Of a DNA stretch of 6,718 bases, positions 1 through 5,795 are shown piece by piece. The notes beneath the pieces are model-generated. The model made no database searches, was not told the origin of the DNA, and was given only the letters and a program-made list of their open reading frames with translations. The translations under genes and the position numbers were made by a program. Each line of letters begins with the position of its first letter. The first letter of the stretch is position 1. Origin of the DNA: Dehalococcoidia bacterium (GTDB taxonomy: Bacteria > Chloroflexota > Dehalococcoidia > Lucifugimonadales > Lucifugimonadaceae); NCBI GenBank assembly GCA_012270805.1, contig JAAXHR010000368.1, positions 1 through 6,718 of the forward strand, given 5' to 3'.

Positions 1-162
1 TCTTCCAACTCGTTCGATGTTCTGGGGGCTCGAACCTGTGGGCTCCGCGGCATATACGTCAACCGATACAATCTGCCCTTCGAAGACACCGACGCACGTT
101 ACGAGCCAGATCTGACTGTTCGCGACTTCTCGGAAATGGCGGATCATCTCTTGGCGGACTAA
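1..162 (+). CDS. (S)-2-haloacid dehalogenase, type II (HAD superfamily), C-terminal fragment
   Basis: The first 53 codons of the window read to a TAA stop at 160-162; the 5' part lies outside. The segment opens with Ser-Ser-Asn-x-Phe-Asp (residues 1-6), then Gly-Ala-Arg and a Val-Asn-Arg strand end, and later Pro-Phe-Glu and Pro-Asp-Leu. This is the late HAD motif of L-2-haloacid dehalogenases, where the equivalent Ser, Asn and Asp (Ser175, Asn177 and Asp180 in L-DEX) line the active site. The aromatic before Asp is Phe here and Trp in L-DEX. The family is cytosolic and hydrolyses 2-haloalkanoic acids to 2-hydroxy acids through an aspartyl ester. The nucleophile Asp and the Arg/Lys residues are not in view, so halide specificity cannot be judged. 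A thioesterase gene follows 15 nt downstream on the same strand. A general HAD phosphatase is less likely given the SSNxxD signature. Confidence 0.85.
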   Translation, partial: SSNSFDVLGARTCGLRGIYVNRYNLPFEDTDARYEPDLTVRDFSEMADHLLAD

Positions 163-177
163 AAGCTCCAAAACCTG

Positions 178-552
178 ATGCCTGACCTCACCGACAAAAT
201 CCAACTCGGCCTGAAACATGAGCGTGAATGGATCGTCCTCGATTCCATGCTCTACTCGCCGGGAGGCGATCCATCACGAGCCACCCTCTCGAGCCCGTCC
301 ATGATCAACGAATTGGAAACTACGGCGATGCTCGGACTTGACCACTTACTCCCCAACGGCGGTTTCACCGTGGGTTTCCACGTCGATATCAAGCACGTCG
401 CCCCCTCACCGCCAGGTGCGCGTATGAAAACCACGGCGGAACTGCTCGAAATAACCGGCACCCGGTTCCGCTTCCACGTCGAGGCTCACGATCTCGACAG
501 CGGCAAGCTCATCGGCATCGGCACGCACCGCCGCGCTGCGATCTTTCCGTAG
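178..552 (+). CDS. FlK-family hot-dog thioesterase (fluoroacetyl-CoA thioesterase-like)
   Basis: This is a 124-aa single-domain hot-dog protein of about the family's usual length. Key FlK positions align by eye. Glu47 matches the catalytic Glu50 of Streptomyces cattleya FlK. His73, in the block KHVAPSPPG, matches His76. The Thr42 position is Ser39. The C-terminal Gly-x-Gly-Thr-His-x-Arg block (113-118) is also a family hallmark. FlK hydrolyses fluoroacetyl-CoA to fluoroacetate and CoA as a resistance step; many distant family members have unknown acyl-CoA substrates. The ATG at 178 is the first in frame after the upstream dehalogenase stop, 15 nt away, and no clear Shine-Dalgarno precedes it, so it is probably co-transcribed with the dehalogenase. 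The hot-dog thioesterase call is firm. A fluoroacyl or haloacyl substrate is inference from homology and neighbourhood. Confidence 0.82.
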   Translation: MPDLTDKIQLGLKHEREWIVLDSMLYSPGGDPSRATLSSPSMINELETTAMLGLDHLLPNGGFTVGFHVDIKHVAPSPPGARMKTTAELLEITGTRFRFHVEAHDLDSGKLIGIGTHRRAAIFP

Positions 553-575
553 CAAGGCCTCCGGAAGTCGGGCTG

Positions 576-1730
576 TCATATCCGATTCTGATCCGGCGAC
601 ACAGAATCGCTAGCCCAACCACGTCTTCCTTCCAGATTCTCAGTCGATATCGTCCCCAACAGATAATCATTTTCGAAAACCAGCAGCAGATCGATACCCC
701 GTCGCGCCAACAACTCTCGCGCTGACGAAATGTCCGCATCGGGGTCGATCGCGAAGGTAGATACCGAGCGCGCGACATCTGCAACCGTTAAACCGATCCC
801 CTGGTTCGCGCTCAGGCCCAGCGATTGAACATCTCGCATCGACGCGACTCCCGTCACCCTGCCTCCGTCGATCACCGGGATGTTGGTATCCGGATGTCGC
901 GAAAGCACGTTCCTGACCGCGGCGTCCAACGGTGTCGACGCGCTCAACGCGGTCGGCACCGACATCATCACCGAACGCACGGGTATTCCCACCACCCTTT
1001 CATCACGGCGATTGCGACTCGCGCGACGTGTTTCGGCAGTTGAACTCGGCAAAATGAACATTGCGATCAATATCAACCACAAACCGCTTGTAAGGTCGCC
1101 GTTTCTCAAGATCAATAGGATGGCTCCGACAATCATTGCGATCGCCAATACCTGACCTGCTCTTCCAGCCATTCGCGCGGCAAACCGGCGATTCCTCGTC
1201 AATCCCCAAACTGCGGACTGCAAAACTCTCCCACCATCAAGCGGCAGTCCGGGCAACATGTTGAACGCCGCAAGCGCGATGTTCTGCAATCCGACGTAGA
1301 ACAGGATTCCCTGCAGCAGCGCCGATGAACCGGTTGCGAACGGGTCGCGATACACGAAGTACAGAACCGAAGCCACCACACCGATCGCCAGCGACATCGC
1401 CGGTCCAGCTGCCGCGATCAGAAAGTCGTGCGATGCCCGAGATCTTAGCTCTCGGATGAGACTGACACCGCCGAAAATCATCAGCGTGATCGATATAACC
1501 GAATATCCGAGACGTTTCGCCGTCAGAGAATGAGCTAACTCGTGCGCCAAAACCGACAGAAACAGGCACAGCGTTACAACTCCGGCGGTGATCCACTCCT
1601 GTGTCTCAGTCAGTCTGACGGAGATGAACGGCAATCCGCCAGAAGCGATCAGCATGGTGATCAACGCGAATCCGATCAACCACGACCAGTGGACCCGGAT
1701 CGGGATATCGAACATTGTGCCGATGCGCAT
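576..1730 (-). CDS. Site-2 protease family (M50) intramembrane metalloprotease with C-terminal CBS pair
   Basis: This 384-aa membrane protein has the zinc motif HELAH at residues 63-67 inside a hydrophobic helix (about 47-70). The second M50 motif, Asn157-x-x-Pro-Gly-x-Pro-x-Asp-Gly-Gly-Arg168, supplies the third zinc ligand, Asp165. Further hydrophobic segments lie near 15-31, 102-126, 138-158, 193-208 and 214-228. A basic linker (235-245) leads to two CBS domains, about 250-303 and 315-367, each ending in a Gly-x-(Val/Ile)-Ser-type strand. This order matches the Rip3/SpoIVFB-like M50 subgroup, which cuts transmembrane substrates such as anti-sigma factors; the CBS pair usually senses adenine nucleotides. 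No substrate gene is visible. The start at 1730 keeps the Arg-Ile-Gly and Phe-x-Ile-Pro-Ile-Arg-Val-His segment usual for the family; Met6 is an alternative. It converges with the thioesterase gene and diverges from the hydrolase. Confidence 0.92.
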   Translation of the reverse strand: MRIGTMFDIPIRVHWSWLIGFALITMLIASGGLPFISVRLTETQEWITAGVVTLCLFLSVLAHELAHSLTAKRLGYSVISITLMIFGGVSLIRELRSRASHDFLIAAAGPAMSLAIGVVASVLYFVYRDPFATGSSALLQGILFYVGLQNIALAAFNMLPGLPLDGGRVLQSAVWGLTRNRRFAARMAGRAGQVLAIAMIVGAILLILRNGDLTSGLWLILIAMFILPSSTAETRRASRNRRDERVVGIPVRSVMMSVPTALSASTPLDAAVRNVLSRHPDTNIPVIDGGRVTGVASMRDVQSLGLSANQGIGLTVADVARSVSTFAIDPDADISSARELLARRGIDLLLVFENDYLLGTISTENLEGRRGWASDSVSPDQNRI

Positions 1731-1918
1731 AGATCAATTCTTTCACGATGTCAGTTGCCTGCGTTGATGCGCAAACCGCAACGGGTTACACGTCTAAAGA
1801 TACGACTCGACGCGCGATTGATATTTGTCGGGCCGCGAAATCGCCCCGGATCGGTGTTAATGGTGCGCGGGGTGGATGGTTTTCCTCGCCGTCAACTTGT
1901 AATCTAACGAATTGAACG
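1731..1918. promoter_or_regulatory. Divergent intergenic region between protease and hydrolase genes
   Basis: These 188 nt separate two genes that point away from each other, so both promoters should lie here. On the plus strand, TGTAAT at 1898-1903 matches the -10 consensus at five of six positions and would give a leader of only about 9 nt for the hydrolase; no convincing -35 box sits at the right distance. A 6-bp inverted repeat, GCGATT at 1814-1819 with AATCGC at 1839-1844 (19-nt spacing), could be an operator or chance. No promoter for the minus-strand protease stood out. The assignment rests mainly on gene orientation. Confidence 0.35.
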
Positions 1919-2881
1919 ATGGTTGACTCATTCGACACCACAATAGCAGCTGCGGAACGCGCCGGCATCTGTTTCGATGACGCGTCGCCGCCGACTTCCC
2001 ATCGCATACAACAGACCGACGAGTTCGAACTCAACTTCATCGATTGGGGTGACGACACCGGAACGAAGCCCACGATCATCTTCATCCACGGTTTCCTCCA
2101 ACAATCGAGAACGTGGGACTTCACATGCCTTGCCCTGCGTTCCCGCTTCCGATGCATTTCCCTAGATTTGCGCGGCCACGGGGATAGCGGGCGGCCCGTC
2201 GCACCTGACTACTCGACTCATTACTACCTATCCGACCTCCACCGATTGATCGACCATCTCTCGCATGAAATGGATATCGACAGATTCGGTCTCTGCGGTC
2301 TCTCCCTCGGCGGACACCTTTCATATATCTACGCCTCCGAACATCCGAACACCGTCGATGCCATCGTTGTCGTCGACGTTGCGCCGGAGGCGAACCGCGA
2401 GGCGCGAAAAGGCATTAACCGCTATATCTCTGCACTGCCCAAAGACGGTTCATTCGACGCCTTGGTCGACAAAGTTGCCAAAATGAGCCCGATGCGGTCC
2501 CGTGAAGCCGTCCGAGGATCGCTGCTACGGGCGACTCGCCTTCGACCCGATGGCACCTGGGAGTGGAAGAACGACCCCCGTCTGCTCGAACGCCATCGAG
2601 CCAGTTTCAGTCCCGAAGATTACTGGGCAGCTCTCGGCAAAGTGACCGTCCCATCACTCTTCGTGCTCGGACAAAACTCAAAACTCGTTGCCCCTGAAAC
2701 TGTTCGCCGCATGGTCGAAACCGTCCAAGGAAGCTCCGCCACGTACGTTCCCAAAGCTAGCCACCGAGTGCCCGGAGACAATCCCATCGGCTTCATCAAG
2801 GCCGTCTCCCCATTTCTCGACAGATACGTGCTCAATTCCGATGTCGGGAGGCATCGCGACGTTAAACTGGCGCCGTCCTAA
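1919..2881 (+). CDS. Alpha/beta hydrolase fold protein (esterase/amidase-like, substrate unknown)
   Basis: This 320-aa cytosolic protein has no signal peptide. The order of motifs is that of the alpha/beta hydrolase fold: oxyanion motif His57-Gly58-Phe59, Asp83-x-Arg-Gly-His-Gly-x-Ser (83-90), nucleophile elbow Gly127-x-Ser129-x-Gly-Gly, and the late catalytic His282 in Ser-His-Arg followed by Pro-Gly-Asp-Asn-Pro. At the usual acid position after strand 7 the sequence is Gln-Asn-Ser-Lys (252-255), with no Asp. Asp153, in Val-Asp-Val-Ala-Pro after strand 6, is the better candidate, as in YbfF-type esterases. A ~36-residue N-terminal extension precedes the fold. The ATG at 1919 is followed by an uninterrupted frame; no Shine-Dalgarno is evident. 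The 3' end overlaps the MFS gene by 41 nt, so the two are probably one operon, and the transporter may carry the substrate or product. Haloalkane dehalogenase is unlikely because the nucleophile is Ser, not Asp. Confidence 0.88.
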   Translation: MVDSFDTTIAAAERAGICFDDASPPTSHRIQQTDEFELNFIDWGDDTGTKPTIIFIHGFLQQSRTWDFTCLALRSRFRCISLDLRGHGDSGRPVAPDYSTHYYLSDLHRLIDHLSHEMDIDRFGLCGLSLGGHLSYIYASEHPNTVDAIVVVDVAPEANREARKGINRYISALPKDGSFDALVDKVAKMSPMRSREAVRGSLLRATRLRPDGTWEWKNDPRLLERHRASFSPEDYWAALGKVTVPSLFVLGQNSKLVAPETVRRMVETVQGSSATYVPKASHRVPGDNPIGFIKAVSPFLDRYVLNSDVGRHRDVKLAPS

Positions 2882-4190
2882 GATCTTCTTTGGCTGGTGG
2901 ATCGTGCTTGGGAGCGGCGCGGTCCAGTTCTACACGTCTGCCGTTTTTTGGCGGGGGTTCCAAGCCTTTGTCGAACCTGTCTTGCGGACGTATACCGGAT
3001 GGGGCTCTGGTGTCTTTGGTGTTGCCATGGCGATACAACGCGCCGAAAGTTCATTCGTCACACCCTTCGTCGGCGCCGCGATAGACCGCTTTGGCCCCAG
3101 GCCTGTTCTTGCCTTCGGTGCGTTCGTAACCGGGTGCGGATTCATCCTGTTGAGCCAGATGCAGGAGCTCTGGCACTTCTACGCCGGAATGCTGGTGCTT
3201 GGCATCGGACTATCCTTCGGTGAATTCATCGTCTTCGTCGCGACGATCGTGAACTGGTTCGTCCGTTACCGATCCCGCGCTCTTGCGGCATTCATGACGT
3301 TCTCGGCCACTGGCGCGATCGCGCTCCCTCTCCTCGTCTGGACGATCGATACTTTTGGCTGGCGGACGGTATTGTTCTGCGTGGGTATCGGGTTTTGGAT
3401 CATCGCCACTCCTGTATTGCTGATTCTGCGACGGAGACCCGAAGATTACGGCATGAGATCAGACGGCGACTCCGAAATCGTTGTTGCTGATGCGAATCGC
3501 TCGCTTCGGCGACGCGACCAAGGGCCAGAGGTCTCAATCGGCATTCGCGAGGTCTTGCGGTTACGAGCCTTTTGGCAGATCGTCATCGCCGTAAGCATTG
3601 GCGAAGTCGTGGCGATGACCAACCTTTACCACCTGCCGGCACTCATCGAATACGACGTCGACCTTTGGCTCGCATCCATAGCTGCCGGAGCAGTCGCCAT
3701 CGGCGACATTCTGGGACGCATCACAATCGGCATCATCGGCGACCGGTACCGCTCCAAAACACTCCTAGCCACCGCCTTGTCTTTCCAATTTGTAGGCATA
3801 GCTTCCCTTGCTCTGATCAACTCCAACTTCCTAGGCATCTCCTGGGGTCTCTTCCCCGTGCCGTTCTATGTCTTCTGTTCCGGTTTTGGCTTCGGCGCAT
3901 CGATCCCGCTCCGGCTCTCTATCCTCGCCGACTATTTCGGAAGGCGCAGTTACGGCACGCTCGTCGGGGTTGCCAGTTCGTTTAGCTCGATATGCGTGAC
4001 CTGTGGTCTGCTCTTCGTCGGCTTCATGTCCGACTTTACAGATTCCTACCGGCCGGGCTACACGGTGCTGACGCTTTTGCTGCTGCCCACGATTCCTTTG
4101 ACTCTCACTCTTCAGTCTCCCCGACGCGTTGCGGCGATGGTTCGCCAAACGGCCCGCATGAGAATGAGACGATTGGCATTGGGGCGGTGA
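2841..4190 (+). CDS. MFS transporter, oxalate/formate-monocarboxylate antiporter type (copy A)
   Basis: This 449-aa inner-membrane protein has about 12 hydrophobic segments in two halves. The first-half motif A loop, Asp82-Arg-Phe-Gly-Pro-Arg87, lies between TM2 and TM3. The first half closes with Arg-Arg-Arg-Pro-Glu-Asp-Tyr-Gly (197-204), and a hydrophilic central loop spans about 205-236. The second-half counterpart is Gly292-Arg followed by Gly300-Asp-Arg302. The family (OFA/MCT branch) moves small carboxylates, often as antiport or proton symport; the substrate here is unknown. The frame is open upstream to 2688, but that stretch is Pro/Ser-rich and lies over the hydrolase gene. The ATG at 2841 places Phe-Gly-Trp-Trp at residues 17-20, and homology with copy B extends exactly to this codon. 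The start lies 41 nt inside the hydrolase gene, suggesting translational coupling. Confidence 0.93.
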   Translation: MSGGIATLNWRRPKIFFGWWIVLGSGAVQFYTSAVFWRGFQAFVEPVLRTYTGWGSGVFGVAMAIQRAESSFVTPFVGAAIDRFGPRPVLAFGAFVTGCGFILLSQMQELWHFYAGMLVLGIGLSFGEFIVFVATIVNWFVRYRSRALAAFMTFSATGAIALPLLVWTIDTFGWRTVLFCVGIGFWIIATPVLLILRRRPEDYGMRSDGDSEIVVADANRSLRRRDQGPEVSIGIREVLRLRAFWQIVIAVSIGEVVAMTNLYHLPALIEYDVDLWLASIAAGAVAIGDILGRITIGIIGDRYRSKTLLATALSFQFVGIASLALINSNFLGISWGLFPVPFYVFCSGFGFGASIPLRLSILADYFGRRSYGTLVGVASSFSSICVTCGLLFVGFMSDFTDSYRPGYTVLTLLLLPTIPLTLTLQSPRRVAAMVRQTARMRMRRLALGR

Positions 4191-4353
4191 AATCTATCCG
4201 ATAACCGAGCATCACCTCACAATCACATCCCAATTTCTCCTTCGAATCGCTCCCAAATCCGAGATTCACCGCGCCAAAGCGCGATATCCTAACTCACGCA
4301 TTAGGGGCACCATCCCACGCACGACCGCGCCCCGGACTTCGTAATCGAATAGA
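4191..4353. other. Intergenic region between the two MFS genes, small GC hairpin
   Basis: This 163-nt stretch follows the stop of copy A and precedes the homologous body of copy B. It contains a perfect 5-bp hairpin, CGCGC at 4270-4274 with GCGCG at 4279-4283, around a CAAA loop. No T-run follows, so it is a poor candidate for an intrinsic terminator. An in-frame TAA at 4342-4344 closes the copy B frame on its 5' side. No convincing promoter or ribosome binding site for copy B was found; GGGAG at 4359-4363 lies within the homologous coding part. Confidence 0.4.
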
Positions 4354-5700
4354 TCATCGGGAGCCATCGCGTCGCTTAAAAAACGCCCGCCCAACATCTT
4401 CTACGGTTGGTGGATCGTTCTCGGTGGCGGTCTTACCCAGTTCTACGCGTCTGCTGTATTCTGGCGCGGTTTCCAAGCGTTCGTAGACCCCATCCTCAAC
4501 ACCACGGGATGGAGCCACGGCGTCTTTGCGGCGGCGGTCTCTATCCAGCGCGGCGAGAGCGGACTAATCTCGCCATTCGTCGGCGTGATGCTTGACCGAT
4601 TCGGTCCGAAGCGAGTGATGATCTTCGGCATTGTCCTCACTGGTTTCGGCTTCATCCTCATGAGCCAGATGCAGTCGCTATGGCACTTCTACGCGTCGGT
4701 GCTTCTGCTCGCTCTAGGAATGTCCTTCGGGACTTTCATCGTCTTCGTCGCAACCGTCGGGAACTGGTTCGTGCGCCGACGTGCCCGAGCATTCTCAACG
4801 CTCATGACATTCTCCGCCGTCGGAGCAGTAGTACTGCCTCTGTTGGTCTGGATCATCGACACCTATGGCTGGCGACCGGCCTTGTTCGGCATCGGTGTCG
4901 GATTCTGGATCCTCGGTTTCCCAGTAGCGTTGATGATGCGCCGACGACCGGAAGACTACGGTCAGCTACCAGACGGCGATGCCGAACTGCGTGTGGCCGA
5001 CGGAAATGGTGGTAGCCACCGCCCGGTGCGCGAAATCTCGATCGGCGTGCGCGAAGTGCTTCGCCTGCGGGCCTTCTGGCAAATCTCAATCGCTGTCAGC
5101 GTAGGACAGCTTGTCAGCTCAACAAACCTGTTTCACCTTCCTGCCCTCGTCGAGTACGAAATCGGCGCATGGCTCGCCGCAACCGCGGCCGGAGCCGTCG
5201 CCATCGGCGACATCTTAGGTCGCGTCAGCATCGGCTTCATTGGCGACCGCTTCGACAAGAAGATGCTCTTAACTCTTTCGTTCCTCGTCCAGATGTTAGG
5301 GGTCGGTGCACTCGCATTGATCAACCACGAATTCCTCGGCATCGAATGGGGGCTTATCCCGCTACCCATATTCGTCCTCGGTTTCGGTCTGGGTTTCGGC
5401 GCGTCCATACCGCTCCGGCTGGCCATTCTCGCCGACTACTTCGGACGACGCAGCTACGGCTCTGTCGTCGGCATCGCAAGCTCTGTCAGTGCCATCTTCG
5501 GCACCGTCGGGCCCCTATTCGTTGGGTTGATGTACGACTTCACAGATTCGTACCGCCCTGCCTATGCCATTATGGCCCTGATGATGCTGATCGCCATACC
5601 CATGACCATGACCCTTGAATCCCAAACCAGAGTCGCCGCCAAAGTCCGACAAGCAGCGCGCAGCCGTGTCCGGCGTATGGCAATAAGACGAGGGGGATAA
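4354..5700 (+). CDS. MFS transporter paralogue (copy B), body intact but no recognisable start codon
   Basis: From 4354 to the TAA at 5698-5700 there are 448 sense codons without a stop or frameshift, closely paralogous to copy A (well over half of residues identical by eye). Shared landmarks are Phe-Tyr-Gly-Trp-Trp, Phe-Trp-Arg-Gly-Phe-Gln-Ala-Phe, Asp-Arg-Phe-Gly-Pro-Lys (motif A), Arg-Arg-Arg-Pro-Glu-Asp-Tyr-Gly, Gly-Asp-Ile-Leu-Gly-Arg, and Phe-Gly-Arg-Arg-Ser-Tyr-Gly. It is a 12-helix inner-membrane carrier, probably for a small carboxylate. The oddity is the 5' end: the codon matching copy A's ATG is TCA, an in-frame TAA lies at 4342, and the first in-frame GTG/ATG are at 4585/4588. Starting there would remove TM1 and most of TM2. 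An ATC at 4366 is the only near-start option, and GGGAG ends just 2 nt before it. The gene is therefore either start-less (recent pseudogene), non-canonically started, or hit by a sequence error. The reported start marks the limit of homology, not a proven initiation codon. Confidence 0.8.
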   Translation, partial: SSGAIASLKKRPPNIFYGWWIVLGGGLTQFYASAVFWRGFQAFVDPILNTTGWSHGVFAAAVSIQRGESGLISPFVGVMLDRFGPKRVMIFGIVLTGFGFILMSQMQSLWHFYASVLLLALGMSFGTFIVFVATVGNWFVRRRARAFSTLMTFSAVGAVVLPLLVWIIDTYGWRPALFGIGVGFWILGFPVALMMRRRPEDYGQLPDGDAELRVADGNGGSHRPVREISIGVREVLRLRAFWQISIAVSVGQLVSSTNLFHLPALVEYEIGAWLAATAAGAVAIGDILGRVSIGFIGDRFDKKMLLTLSFLVQMLGVGALALINHEFLGIEWGLIPLPIFVLGFGLGFGASIPLRLAILADYFGRRSYGSVVGIASSVSAIFGTVGPLFVGLMYDFTDSYRPAYAIMALMMLIAIPMTMTLESQTRVAAKVRQAARSRVRRMAIRRGG

Positions 5701-5795
5701 GGTCCCCCCGGCGGTTACGTACAAAATCGCCCTGTTAAGATGATTTCTCGGATTTCACCTTAAAACCGAGACTGCATCAGGGACAACGACGAGAT
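5701..5795 (+). promoter_or_regulatory. Leader of the E2 gene: extended -10 candidate and hairpin
   Basis: The 95-nt gap between copy B and E2 holds TGT followed by TAAGAT (5733-5741), a fair extended -10 (TGnTAnnAT) with no clear -35. Just downstream is an imperfect inverted repeat: 5747-5755 pairs with 5762-5770 (CTCGG with CCGAG, one A-A mismatch, then TTT with AAA) around a 6-nt loop. No T-run follows, so it is more likely an operator or a 5'-leader hairpin than a terminator. It ends 25 nt before the E2 ATG. Only a weak GAG (5791-5793) precedes the start codon. Confidence 0.3.

Noticed and set aside
553..575. Bidirectional terminator between the convergent thioesterase and protease genes
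   Set aside because: Only a 3-bp CCG/CGG pairing could be drawn, with no T-run on either strand.
2688..2840. Extended N-terminus for MFS copy A (51 extra codons in frame)
   Set aside because: The stretch is Pro/Ser-rich, lies over the C-terminal part of the well-supported hydrolase gene, and is not matched in copy B, whose homology stops at the codon aligned with 2841.
4228..4262. Faint resemblance to the hydrolase 3' end (2807-2841), suggesting that the hydrolase tail was duplicated with the transporter
   Set aside because: About two thirds of 35 positions match at a hand-picked offset and only a few residues agree in translation. The matching block also sits about 90 nt too far from copy B. 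This is within what chance and choice of offset can give.
4270..4283. Intrinsic terminator after MFS copy A
   Set aside because: The 5-bp GC hairpin is perfect but no T-tract follows; kept only as a note within the intergenic entry.
4407..4595. Separate small plus-strand gene over the 5' part of copy B
   Set aside because: It is out of frame with the copy B body, starts from TTG, is Arg-rich with no recognisable motif, and overlaps the frame that shows clear residue conservation with copy A.
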